Shown here piece by piece: positions 1 through 7,164 of a stretch of DNA of 7,209 bases (position 1 is its first letter; every line of letters begins with the position of its first letter). The translations under genes were made by a program, and so were the position numbers. This DNA is from an uncultured Gilliamella sp. GTDB lineage: Bacteria > Pseudomonadota > Gammaproteobacteria > Enterobacterales > Enterobacteriaceae. The notes beneath the pieces are model-generated. The model did not search any database. It was not told the origin of the DNA and saw nothing but the letters and a program-made list of their open reading frames with translations. The DNA is taken from the NCBI GenBank assembly GCA_945291235.1, contig CALYQY010000102.1:1-7209 (forward strand). The letters are read 5' to 3'.

Positions 1-370
1 GCACCATAGGGTATTTTAAACGCTCCGGATCGTAAGTTCGCCAGCGTACCGCTCGCCCCCGCAAACATGGGCGAATTTGATGTTGACCGAAGATAGGGTC
101 ATTAATACCGTCTTCAGATGAAATTTTAGTAATAATATCGTTTTTAACATGAACTTTTAGTGGGCAGCGACTACCACAATTGACTAAACAGGCACTGTAA
201 AAAATTTTTTCTTTATTGGTGGGATTAGGCGTGTTACTGTTATCATCCAACTTTGGTTCGGCATAAGCGAAAGGCGATTGAATCGTATTAGTTAGTGCAG
301 CTACGCTACCAATAGCGATTGATTTTTGTAAAAAATCACGACGTGTTATCTTATGTTCTGACTTGCTCAT
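1..370 (-). CDS. DmsA/YnfE-type molybdopterin oxidoreductase catalytic subunit, N-terminal fragment (runs off the left edge)
   Basis: The first 123 codons are present; the rest lies beyond position 1. Residues 9-16 read TRRDFLQK, a twin-arginine (Tat) export motif. A small-residue hydrophobic stretch follows, with a likely AYA cleavage site after residue 37, so the mature enzyme should be periplasmic. Cys61, Cys65, Cys69 and Cys102 form the spaced four-cysteine N-terminal [4Fe-4S] site of the DMSO reductase family. The context around them (ACLVNCGSRCPL, then CLRGR and DPERLKYPM) closely follows E. coli DmsA and its paralogues YnfE/YnfF. Arg104 after the last Cys is the DmsA-type residue where NapA/FdhG-type enzymes carry Lys. 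Family knowledge: the enzyme reduces DMSO, TMAO or related S-/N-oxides with menaquinol-derived electrons, together with an Fe-S subunit (DmsB) and a membrane anchor (DmsC). Those subunits would lie further left and are not visible. The exact substrate and paralogue cannot be set from this fragment, so no symbol is given. The start has a good ribosome site. Confidence 0.9.
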   Translation of the reverse strand, partial: MSKSEHKITRRDFLQKSIAIGSVAALTNTIQSPFAYAEPKLDDNSNTPNPTNKEKIFYSACLVNCGSRCPLKVHVKNDIITKISSEDGINDPIFGQHQIRPCLRGRAVRWRTYDPERLKYPMV

Positions 371-375
371 TTGGT

Positions 376-380
376 TCCCT
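376..380 (-). promoter_or_regulatory. Ribosome binding site of the dmsA-like gene
   Basis: Read on the - strand, AGGGA lies five bases before the ATG at 370. It is a strong Shine-Dalgarno match and supports that start, which also places the Tat motif at the usual distance from the N-terminus. Confidence 0.75.
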
Positions 381-565
381 TATTTCTTATTGGGATAGGG
401 TTATGATAATACTATCGTTACAATAATTAAACTTAAAAAACCATAAAAATTGCCATTAACTTAAAATAAATTAATGAAATAAGAATTATTATCAATTAAT
501 GGATGATCATTACAGCTGATTTGTCATTCATTATAAATTTAAATTCATACATCTTAATGAAACAT

Positions 566-574
566 TGGTATAAT
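566..574 (+). promoter_or_regulatory. Extended -10 promoter of the parE cluster
   Basis: TGGTATAAT is a perfect extended -10 (TGn plus consensus TATAAT at 569-574). The -35 region is poor: CATACA at 546-551 with 17-base spacing matches three of six bases. This is typical of promoters that rely on the TG extension. Transcription would start near 581, giving a leader of about 25 bases before the parE ATG at 606. The DNA upstream is very AT-rich, which may act as an UP-like element (inference). Confidence 0.65.
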
Positions 575-605
575 AAGCCCATTTAATCGAATAATTAGAA
601 AAATT

Positions 606-2495
606 ATGTCACAATCCACTTATAACGCCGTTGATATTGAAGTCCTTAAAGGACTCGATCCCGTTCGTCATCGTCCGGGTATGTATACTGACACAGCTCG
701 CCCAAATCATTTAGGGCAAGAAGTTATTGATAACAGTGTCGATGAAGCGATAGCAGGTCATGCTCGTCAAGTTAAAGTCACGCTTTATGAAGATAATTCA
801 TTGGAAGTGATTGATGATGGACGTGGCATGCCGGTTGATATTCACCCCGAAGAGGGTGTGCCGGCAATTGAGTTATTACTCTGCCGTTTGCACGCTGGTG
901 GTAAATTTTCGAATAAAAATTACCAATTTTCCGGTGGACTTCACGGTGTGGGTATCTCGGTGGTTAATGCCTTATCAAAACGCGTTGAAGTTACGGTTAA
1001 CCGTGACGGACAAGTGTACCAAATCGCTTTTGAAAATGGCGATAAAGTGGAAGATTTGCACGTCATTGGTACTTGTGGTCGCCGTAATACCGGTACTAAA
1101 GTCCATTTTTGGCCAGACGAAAAATATTTTGATTCGCCAAGATTTTCGGTGCCTCGTTTATCTCATCTGCTTAAAGCTAAAGCGGTGCTTTGCCCGGGAC
1201 TGGAGATTATCTTTAAAGATAAAATCAACAACACCGAACAACGCTGGTGTTATCAAGATGGCTTAAAAGATTATCTCATGGAGTCCGTGAGTGGTTACAC
1301 ACTACTACCTCAAGAGCCGTTCACCGGAAGCCATACTGGCGACACCGAAGCAGTTGAATGGGCACTACTTTGGTTACCGGAAGGAGGCGAGCTGTTAACG
1401 GAAAGCTATGTTAACTTAATCCCAACAGTGCAAGGTGGTACCCATGTTAATGGTCTACGTCAAGGACTACTTGATGCAATGCGAGAATTTTGTGAATTTC
1501 GCAACCTGTTACCACGAGGCTTAAAACTCACTGCCGATGATATTTGGGAACGCTGTGCTTATGTATTATCAGTAAAAATGCAAGAGCCCCAGTTTGCCGG
1601 ACAAACCAAAGAACGTTTATCATCACGACAAAGTGCGGCTTTTGTTTCAGCTATTGTTAAAGATGCCTTTAGCCTTTGGCTAAATCAACATGTACAAGTC
1701 GCTGAATTACTGGCTGAAATGGTGATTTCAAGCGCACAAAAACGGCTTAGAGCCTCAAAAAAAGTTATCCGTAAAAAATTGACCAGTGGTCCGGCGCTTC
1801 CGGGCAAACTTGCCGACTGCTCATCACAAGATTTGAGCCGAACAGAACTGTTTTTAGTGGAAGGGGATTCTGCGGGCGGTTCAGCTAAACAAGCACGCGA
1901 TCGGGAATATCAAGCGATAATGCCGCTAAAAGGTAAAATTTTAAATACTTGGGAAGTCTCATCAGACGAAGTATTAGGCTCACAAGAGATCCACGATATC
2001 TCTGTTGCCATAGGCATTGACCCGGATAGTGATGATTTAAGCCAATTACGATATGGTAAAATTTGTATATTAGCCGATGCCGATTCTGACGGTTTACATA
2101 TCGCTACACTTCTTTGTGCGCTATTTGTGCGTCATTTTAAAGCCATGGTTGAACATGGGCATGTCTTTGTTGCTATGCCACCACTATATCGAATCGATCT
2201 GGGTAAAGAAGTGCATTACGCCTTAGATGAAGAAGAAAAAGAAGGGATTTTAGATCAACTTAAACGGAAAAAAGGCAAACCGAATGTCCAACGTTTTAAA
2301 GGTCTTGGTGAAATGAATCCACTACAATTACGTGAAACCACCATGGATCCCAATACTCGCCGTTTAGTACAATTATCATTGGATAATTCAGAAGAAACGA
2401 TGGCGTTAATGGATATGTTACTTGCTAAAAAGCGTTCAGAAGATCGCCGTGAATGGTTGCAAGAAAAAGGTGACCAAGTCCAACTTGATGTCTAA
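606..2495 (+). CDS. parE: DNA topoisomerase IV subunit B (ParE)
   Basis: This is the ATPase subunit of topoisomerase IV, which acts with ParC to unlink replicated chromosomes and relax supercoils in the cytoplasm. Length is 629 residues against 630 in E. coli, collinear throughout. The GHKL ATPase domain (about 1-220) shows the catalytic Glu39, Mg-binding Asn43, Asp70 and Arg73 in DDGRGMP, and the ATP lid SGGLHGVG (109-116). The transducer domain (about 220-390) carries the QTK loop with Lys335, which contacts the ATP gamma-phosphate. The TOPRIM domain (about 413-530) has EGDSAGG (Glu419) and the metal-binding DADSD triad Asp491/493/495, with PLKGKILN between. The C-terminal part has RFKGLGEMNP, as in all type IIA B subunits. 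ParE rather than GyrB is indicated by the short length, the absence of the enterobacterial GyrB insert, and the adjacent parC. The Shine-Dalgarno is weak (AGAA, five bases before the ATG), but the start agrees with the family N-terminus. Quinolone-region residues Leu446 and Ser459 are the susceptible type. Confidence 0.98.
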   Translation: MSQSTYNAVDIEVLKGLDPVRHRPGMYTDTARPNHLGQEVIDNSVDEAIAGHARQVKVTLYEDNSLEVIDDGRGMPVDIHPEEGVPAIELLLCRLHAGGKFSNKNYQFSGGLHGVGISVVNALSKRVEVTVNRDGQVYQIAFENGDKVEDLHVIGTCGRRNTGTKVHFWPDEKYFDSPRFSVPRLSHLLKAKAVLCPGLEIIFKDKINNTEQRWCYQDGLKDYLMESVSGYTLLPQEPFTGSHTGDTEAVEWALLWLPEGGELLTESYVNLIPTVQGGTHVNGLRQGLLDAMREFCEFRNLLPRGLKLTADDIWERCAYVLSVKMQEPQFAGQTKERLSSRQSAAFVSAIVKDAFSLWLNQHVQVAELLAEMVISSAQKRLRASKKVIRKKLTSGPALPGKLADCSSQDLSRTELFLVEGDSAGGSAKQARDREYQAIMPLKGKILNTWEVSSDEVLGSQEIHDISVAIGIDPDSDDLSQLRYGKICILADADSDGLHIATLLCALFVRHFKAMVEHGHVFVAMPPLYRIDLGKEVHYALDEEEKEGILDQLKRKKGKPNVQRFKGLGEMNPLQLRETTMDPNTRRLVQLSLDNSEETMALMDMLLAKKRSEDRREWLQEKGDQVQLDV

Positions 2496-2510
2496 CATAA
2501 AGAATGATTT

Positions 2511-2516
2511 AGAGGA
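2511..2516 (+). promoter_or_regulatory. Ribosome binding site of parC
   Basis: AGAGGA is six bases before the parC ATG, a good Shine-Dalgarno at good spacing. It lies inside the 27-base parE-parC gap, which is too short for a terminator plus promoter. It is stronger than the site in front of parE. Confidence 0.7.
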
Positions 2517-2522
2517 ACAATA

Positions 2523-4751
2523 ATGAGTGAGATAACTCATGACGGAGTAGAAGTTCAGTCGCTACGTACTTTTACAGAGAGCGCATATTTAAACTACTCA
2601 ATGTATGTCATTATGGATCGTGCACTGCCGTTTATCGGTGACGGTTTAAAACCTGTGCAACGCCGTATTGTTTATGCCATGTCTGAATTGGGGCTTAATG
2701 CTCAGGCTAAATTTAAAAAATCTGCTCGTACAGTCGGTGACGTATTAGGTAAATATCACCCACATGGTGATAGCGCCTGTTATGAAGCAATGGTACTTAT
2801 GGCACAGCCATTTTCCTACCGTTATCCATTAGTAGACGGTCAAGGTAACTGGGGGGCGCCGGACGATCCAAAATCCTTTGCCGCCATGCGGTATACCGAA
2901 TCACGCCTATCGAAATATGCTGAATTACTATTAGGCGAGCTTGGGCAAGGTACTGTTGATTATACGCCTAACTTTGACGGAACGTTACAAGAGCCGAAAA
3001 TGTTACCGGCAAGATTACCCAATATCTTATTAAATGGCACCACCGGTATTGCCGTCGGTATGGCAACGGACATACCACCACATAATATCCGTGAAGTGGC
3101 AAACGCTGCTATTATGTTAGCAGATAATCCAAATGCGACTTTAACTGAAGTAATGGCTCACATACAAGGGCCGGACTTCCCTACTGAAGCGGAAATCATT
3201 ACCCCACCACAAGATATTGAAAAAATCTATAAAACAGGTCGGGGCTCCATTCGAATGCGAGCGGTGTGGAAAAAAGAAGACGGCGACATCGTCATTACCG
3301 ATTTACCGCATCAAGTATCCGGTGCCAAAATTCTTGAGCAGATTGCTGCGCAAATGCGAGCCAAAAAATTACCGTTAATTGAAGATTTACGGGATGAATC
3401 GGATCATGAAAACCCAACTCGACTGGTCATTGTGCCCCGTTCAAATCGTGTTGATTTAGAACAGGTAATGAACCACCTATTTGCCACCACCGATCTGGAA
3501 AAAAGCTACCGGGTCAATATGAACATGATTGGGCTGGACAATCGCCCGTCGGTTAAAGGTTTAGTTGAGATCTTAACCGAATGGTTAGCCTATCGTCGCA
3601 ATACCGTAACCAGACGTTTAAACTATCGTTTAGACAAAGTGTTAAAACGCCTGCATATTTTAGACGGTCTACTTATTGCATTTTTAAATATTGATGAAGT
3701 GATTGAAATTATTCGCTATCAGGATGATCCCAAAGCCGAACTGATGCGCCGTTTCGATTTAAGTGAAATCCAGTCTGAAGCGATCTTAGAGTTAAAACTT
3801 CGCCATTTAGCCAAGTTAGAAGAGATGCGTATCAAAGGTGAACAAAGTGAGCTGGCAAAAGAGCGTGATCAACTACAAGCACTGTTATCTTCGCCAAGAA
3901 AACTCAGTAACCTTATCAAAAAAGAGTTACAACAAGATGCGGAAAAATATGGCGATGATCGCCGTTCGCCAATTGTTGAACGTAGCGAAGCTAAAGCAAT
4001 TACCGAACAAGAATTAACACCGTCAGAACCGGTTACCATTGTCTTATCTGAAATGGGTTGGGTCAGAGCGGCAAAAGGTCACGACATCGATCCTGTCGGG
4101 TTAAGTTATAAAGCCGGCGACAGCTTTAAGGCAGCAGCCAAAGGTAAGAGTAATCAACCGGTTGTATTTATTGACTCAACCGGCCGTAGTTACGCTGTAG
4201 AGCCAAACACCTTGCCATCGGCACGTGGTCAAGGCGAGCCACTTACCGGTAAACTGGCATTGCCGGCAGGTGCTACCGTTGAAAAAGTACTTATGTCAGC
4301 CAATGATAATCAGAAATTCTTACTGGCCTCAAGTGTCGGCTATGGGTTTATTTGTCGGTTTAGTGATTTAGTAACCCGTAACCGAAACGGTAAAGCGATT
4401 ATCAACCTATCAAATAACGCAAATGTGCTTGATCCAGTTGAGATAACCGATGAAGATAGCTTATTGTTATCGATTTCTAAAGCTGGTCGGATGCTAATAT
4501 TCCCGGTAAAAGATCTGCCGGAACTGGCGAAAGGCAAAGGGAATAAAATAATCTCCCTGTCCGGGGCTGACGATAGCCTAGCTTATTTGCAGTTAATTAC
4601 GCCGGAAACGTCGATAACCCTATATGTTGGTAAACGCAAACTGACACTTTATCCGGCTGATTTAGAAAAATTTAGAGCAGAGCGAGCACGTAAAGGGACG
4701 TCTCTTCCTCGCGGACTGCAAAAGATAGATAAAATAGAGGTGAACGAATAA
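2523..4751 (+). CDS. parC: DNA topoisomerase IV subunit A (ParC)
   Basis: This is the DNA-cleaving subunit of topoisomerase IV; with ParE it forms the A2B2 enzyme. Length is 742 residues against 752 in E. coli. Tyr124, in AMRYTESRL, is the active-site tyrosine that forms the 5'-phosphotyrosyl link (E. coli Tyr120); Arg123 precedes it. The N-terminus is four residues longer than E. coli ParC, so all positions shift by four. The breakage-reunion core runs to about residue 490, ending in the coiled-coil arm around [16 protein letters not shown]. The C-terminal domain (about 500-735) is the ParC beta-pinwheel that recognises DNA geometry, with [28 protein letters not shown] and GKGNKI repeats. 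It lacks a canonical GyrA box, which supports ParC over GyrA. The protein ends soon after [13 protein letters not shown] and lacks the Ser-rich tail of E. coli ParC. Ser84 and Glu88 (E. coli Ser80/Glu84) are wild-type, so there is no classic ParC quinolone-resistance change. It is 27 bases after parE, with djlA one base downstream. Confidence 0.98.
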   Translation: MSEITHDGVEVQSLRTFTESAYLNYSMYVIMDRALPFIGDGLKPVQRRIVYAMSELGLNAQAKFKKSARTVGDVLGKYHPHGDSACYEAMVLMAQPFSYRYPLVDGQGNWGAPDDPKSFAAMRYTESRLSKYAELLLGELGQGTVDYTPNFDGTLQEPKMLPARLPNILLNGTTGIAVGMATDIPPHNIREVANAAIMLADNPNATLTEVMAHIQGPDFPTEAEIITPPQDIEKIYKTGRGSIRMRAVWKKEDGDIVITDLPHQVSGAKILEQIAAQMRAKKLPLIEDLRDESDHENPTRLVIVPRSNRVDLEQVMNHLFATTDLEKSYRVNMNMIGLDNRPSVKGLVEILTEWLAYRRNTVTRRLNYRLDKVLKRLHILDGLLIAFLNIDEVIEIIRYQDDPKAELMRRFDLSEIQSEAILELKLRHLAKLEEMRIKGEQSELAKERDQLQALLSSPRKLSNLIKKELQQDAEKYGDDRRSPIVERSEAKAITEQELTPSEPVTIVLSEMGWVRAAKGHDIDPVGLSYKAGDSFKAAAKGKSNQPVVFIDSTGRSYAVEPNTLPSARGQGEPLTGKLALPAGATVEKVLMSANDNQKFLLASSVGYGFICRFSDLVTRNRNGKAIINLSNNANVLDPVEITDEDSLLLSISKAGRMLIFPVKDLPELAKGKGNKIISLSGADDSLAYLQLITPETSITLYVGKRKLTLYPADLEKFRAERARKGTSLPRGLQKIDKIEVNE

Positions 4752-4752
4752 T

Positions 4753-5589
4753 ATGTCTTTAATTTGGGCTATTATTACTGGTGTTATATTAAGCAGTATA
4801 CTCAAATCAGGTTGGGGCTATGTGTTCGGTTTTTTTGTTGGCCCAATGCTATATCAAGCATTCTGTAATAAATTGACTGAACAAAGAACCCAAGCCAATC
4901 CAACCCTATACTTGACAGTTGTATTTGAAGTATTGGGTCATTTAAGTAAATCTAAAGGTGTAGTCACCCAAGATGACATCAACCTTGCTCGCCAATTTAT
5001 GGACAGATTGCAGCTTGATAATAACAGCCGTCAACTGGCGCAAGAGTCATTCAATCGAGGCAAAGCAAGTGATTACCCACTTAGATCACGCTTACGGGAA
5101 TTATATACGCAATACCGTTATCGACGAAATGTACTTAATATCTTTTGTGAACAACTGATACAAGCAGCCTTGAACGACGGCACTTTAGACGAAAAAGAGT
5201 CACAAATCTTATTTATTGTTGCTGATGAATTCAACATTCCACGCCGACAAATGGCAATGTATATTCAAATGATGATGGGCAGTTATCATTTTCGTCAAGA
5301 AAATTATTATGATCAGCAAAATCAATATCAACAAAGCAATAATTATGGTGGTTATCAGGGACGTTCGGCGCAGTCCGATTTACAAAACGCTTATAAAACG
5401 TTAGGCATTGAACCGAATGCCGAAATAGCCGTAATTAAAAGAGCGTATCGTAAATTAATGAACGAACATCACCCGGATAAATTAGTCTCAAAAGGTTTAC
5501 CCAAAGCGATGCTTGAAGCAGCCAAAAAGCGAGCTCAAGAAATTCAAGCTGCTTATGATCTGATAAAAGCATCTCGTGGATTTAAATAG
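4753..5589 (+). CDS. djlA: Membrane-anchored DnaK co-chaperone DjlA
   Basis: DjlA is an inner-membrane type III J-protein that stimulates DnaK ATPase at the membrane. In E. coli its overproduction activates the Rcs/colanic acid pathway (family knowledge). The 278 residues (E. coli 271) run as follows. Residues about 3-34 are a transmembrane segment, with Gly22, Gly26 and Gly30 forming a GxxxGxxxG face, matching the known glycine-mediated dimerisation of the DjlA membrane segment. Residues about 50-176 are an all-helical TerB-like domain with FEVLGHLSKSKG and DYPLRSRLREL. Residues 177-208 are a Q/N/Y/G-rich linker. Residues 209-278 are a C-terminal J-domain with KRAYRKLMNEHHPDKL, in which His240-Pro241-Asp242 is the essential HPD motif, ending in the family's typical GFK. 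The start is one base after the parC stop; an AGAGG at 4736-4740 inside the parC end lies 12 bases upstream, a rather long spacing. Translational coupling to parC is likely. It is intact, with no missing motif. Confidence 0.95.
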   Translation: MSLIWAIITGVILSSILKSGWGYVFGFFVGPMLYQAFCNKLTEQRTQANPTLYLTVVFEVLGHLSKSKGVVTQDDINLARQFMDRLQLDNNSRQLAQESFNRGKASDYPLRSRLRELYTQYRYRRNVLNIFCEQLIQAALNDGTLDEKESQILFIVADEFNIPRRQMAMYIQMMMGSYHFRQENYYDQQNQYQQSNNYGGYQGRSAQSDLQNAYKTLGIEPNAEIAVIKRAYRKLMNEHHPDKLVSKGLPKAMLEAAKKRAQEIQAAYDLIKASRGFK

Positions 5590-5600
5590 AGATTAAAACA

Positions 5601-7046
5601 ATGATGCATTGGCGCTCAATTATTCGAATTATCGGTCTACTTATTGCACTACTGTCAGTCTTTATGTTACTGCCGGCTCTAGTGGCATTAATTTATCGTG
5701 ACGGCGCTGGTGCGATTTTTGTTCGTTCATTTTTTGCAGCTTTGATACTCGGTTGCCTATTATGGTGGCCTAATCGTAATCATCGCCATGAGCTCAATAC
5801 CCGAGAAGGTTTTTTTGTTGTTGTCCTGTTTTGGTTAGTGTTAGGGACGATTGGCGCTTTCCCTTTTATTTTTGACAATCATATCAATCTCAATTTAAGT
5901 ACTGCGTTTTTTGAATCGTTTTCCGGTTTAACCACAACTGGCGCAACAACCATTGTCAAACTCGATCACTTACCTAAAGCACTACTGTTTTATCGGCAAT
6001 TACTCCAGTGGCTCGGTGGTATGGGTATTATCGTGTTAGCTGTTGCCATATTACCATTATTAGGGGTCGGTGGCATGCAGCTATATCGTGCTGAAATTCC
6101 CGGACCACAAAAAGACAGTAAAATGCGCCCACGTATTGCCGAAACAGCCAAAACGCTGTGGTCTATTTATATCTTACTAACCACATTATGCGCCGTAAGC
6201 TTATGGTTTGCCGGCATGAATGTTTTTGACGCCATATCCCATAGCTTTTCAACCATTTCTATGGGCGGATTTTCCACCCATGATGATAACCTTGCTTACT
6301 TTAATAGTGCGACAATTAACTATATCGTTACTATTTTCCTTATTTTATCCGGCTGTAACTTCGCCCTCCACTTTGCCGCCTTTAATGGGTTTTCACTCAA
6401 GGTTTACTGGCGTGATCAGGAGTTCAGAACGTTTCTTTTTATTTTGCTGATACTCATTGCTATCTGCGCTTTTGTTATCTTTTTCTATAAGCCACATCGA
6501 CTGAGCATTGATAAAATTGTCTTGCAAGTGGTGTCTATCTCCGCAACCGCTGGCTTTTCTGTTGATGATATCAATACCTGGCCTTCCTCATTACCGCTAT
6601 TTTTACTTTGTGCTTCATTTATTGGCGGTTGTGCCGGTTCAACTGGTGGTGGTTTAAAAGTGGTACGGGTACTGCTGTTATTTATGCAAGGATCTCGAGA
6701 ACTAAAACGCCTTATTCACCCTAATGCCATTTACACCTTAAAACTCAATAATCGGGTAGTACCCGAACGCATTATTGAATCAGTTTGGGGATTCTTTTCT
6801 GCCTATGCACTGGTATTTTTAGTCAGCCTTTTTATTATTATGGCAACCGGTATTGATGCAACGGACTCATTTTATATTGTCGCTTCATCTCTCAATAATT
6901 TAGGCGTCGGTCTTGGTAGCGTTAGCGATAATTTTGCCAATGTCAGCGATCCTGTGAAATGGGTAATGGTGGTGGATATGTTATTTGGCCGACTGGAGAT
7001 CTTCACACTCCTGGTGTTATTTACCCCAACCTTCTGGCGAAGTTAA
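5601..7046 (+). CDS. trkH: Trk system potassium uptake protein TrkH
   Basis: TrkH is the K+-conducting inner-membrane subunit of the Trk system. It normally works with the cytoplasmic NAD(H)/nucleotide-binding TrkA, which is not in this window. The 481 residues (E. coli 483) are collinear with E. coli TrkH and consist of hydrophobic helices in the four-fold M1-P-M2 pattern of the Trk/Ktr superfamily. The selectivity-filter glycines are visible in each pore loop: Gly114 in LTTTGATT, Gly223 in MGGFSTH, Gly318 in ATAGFS and Gly435 in NNLGVGLG. The glycine-rich intramembrane gating loop of repeat three is at 342-351 (GGCAGSTGGG). The conserved GRLE of the last helix contains Arg464. GMGIIVLAVAILP and YRAEIPGP are further TrkH landmarks. 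There are two consecutive ATG codons: 5604 matches the E. coli N-terminus, and 5601 is given as the longer choice. A weak AGAGA at 5588-5592 overlaps the djlA stop, so expression is probably coupled to djlA. Confidence 0.97.
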   Translation: MMHWRSIIRIIGLLIALLSVFMLLPALVALIYRDGAGAIFVRSFFAALILGCLLWWPNRNHRHELNTREGFFVVVLFWLVLGTIGAFPFIFDNHINLNLSTAFFESFSGLTTTGATTIVKLDHLPKALLFYRQLLQWLGGMGIIVLAVAILPLLGVGGMQLYRAEIPGPQKDSKMRPRIAETAKTLWSIYILLTTLCAVSLWFAGMNVFDAISHSFSTISMGGFSTHDDNLAYFNSATINYIVTIFLILSGCNFALHFAAFNGFSLKVYWRDQEFRTFLFILLILIAICAFVIFFYKPHRLSIDKIVLQVVSISATAGFSVDDINTWPSSLPLFLLCASFIGGCAGSTGGGLKVVRVLLLFMQGSRELKRLIHPNAIYTLKLNNRVVPERIIESVWGFFSAYALVFLVSLFIIMATGIDATDSFYIVASSLNNLGVGLGSVSDNFANVSDPVKWVMVVDMLFGRLEIFTLLVLFTPTFWRS

Positions 7047-7122
7047 TTTTATACTAAAACGTAGGTATTTTCTGAAACTTCTTGTCAAACGATTATCAAT
7101 ACTATTGAAAACTCATTTAATA

Positions 7123-7136
7123 GTGATTTTTATCAT
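7123..7136 (+). promoter_or_regulatory. FNR/CRP-family binding site candidate
   Basis: GTGAT-TTTT-ATCAT has a perfect TGAT-N4-ATCA core and matches eight of the ten fixed bases of the FNR consensus TTGAT-N4-ATCAA. The left GTGA also resembles a CRP half-site, so FNR and CRP cannot be told apart by eye. Its centre (7129.5) lies exactly 41.5 bases before the predicted start of the promoter just downstream, the standard position for class II activation by either regulator. Confidence 0.4.
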
Positions 7137-7164
7137 TAACAAATAGCGAGCGATTTAGTGTAAT
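7136..7164 (+). promoter_or_regulatory. Sigma-70 promoter candidate for a gene beyond the right edge
   Basis: TTAACA at 7136-7141 (five of six to TTGACA) and TGTAAT at 7159-7164 (five of six to TATAAT) are separated by the optimal 17 bases. Transcription would begin near 7171, leaving at least 39 bases of leader before any gene to the right. AT-rich DNA gives chance matches, but two five-of-six hexamers at ideal spacing next to a correctly placed activator palindrome make this more credible. The gene it serves is not in the window. Confidence 0.5.

Larger units (their letters stand above)
371..605. other. Divergent intergenic region between the dmsA-like gene and parE
   Basis: These 235 bases are strongly AT-rich and hold no open reading frame of note. 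They must contain the promoters of both divergent genes. The parE side has a clear extended -10 element, listed separately. On the dmsA side I could not pick a convincing -35/-10 pair among the many AT-rich hexamers. One perfect FNR half-site (ATCAA on +, TTGAT on -) sits at 494-498, but its partner at 485-489 matches only two of five bases. A small palindrome ATGATCAT lies at 503-510. No terminator hairpin is needed or seen, since both genes point away. Confidence 0.7.

Noticed and set aside
485..498. Possible FNR site controlling the dmsA-like gene (AGAAT-TATT-ATCAA)
   Set aside because: Only one half-site is good (seven of ten overall), and no -10 hexamer sits at the distance expected for class II activation on the - strand.
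894..901. Exact E. coli Chi octamer GCTGGTGG
   Set aside because: It simply encodes the conserved Ala-Gly-Gly of ParE (LHAGGK). One octamer in 7 kb is not informative and the Chi of this organism is unknown.
811..1266. 151-codon open frame overlapping parE on the + strand
   Set aside because: It lies wholly inside the well-conserved parE in another frame, has no recognisable domain and has no ribosome site I trust.
1629..1638. Near match to the Haemophilus DNA uptake signal (AAGTGCGGC)
   Set aside because: The last core base is wrong and it stands alone, within parE coding sequence.
4340..4537. 65-codon open frame on the - strand within parC
   Set aside because: It is antisense to conserved ParC C-terminal domain sequence and shows no family features.
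4973..5158. 61-codon open frame within djlA
   Set aside because: Out-of-frame shadow of the conserved TerB-like region.
6220..6450. 76-codon open frame within trkH, hydrophobic
   Set aside because: Its hydrophobicity reflects the T-rich codons of the TrkH membrane helices read in another frame.
7118..7138. Hairpin TAATAGTGAT/ATCATTA as trkH terminator or Fur box
   Set aside because: The stem is AT-only with a bulge and no T-tract, so it is a poor terminator. It matches roughly 12 of 19 Fur consensus bases, which is weak in AT-rich DNA; the FNR/CRP reading fits the promoter geometry better.
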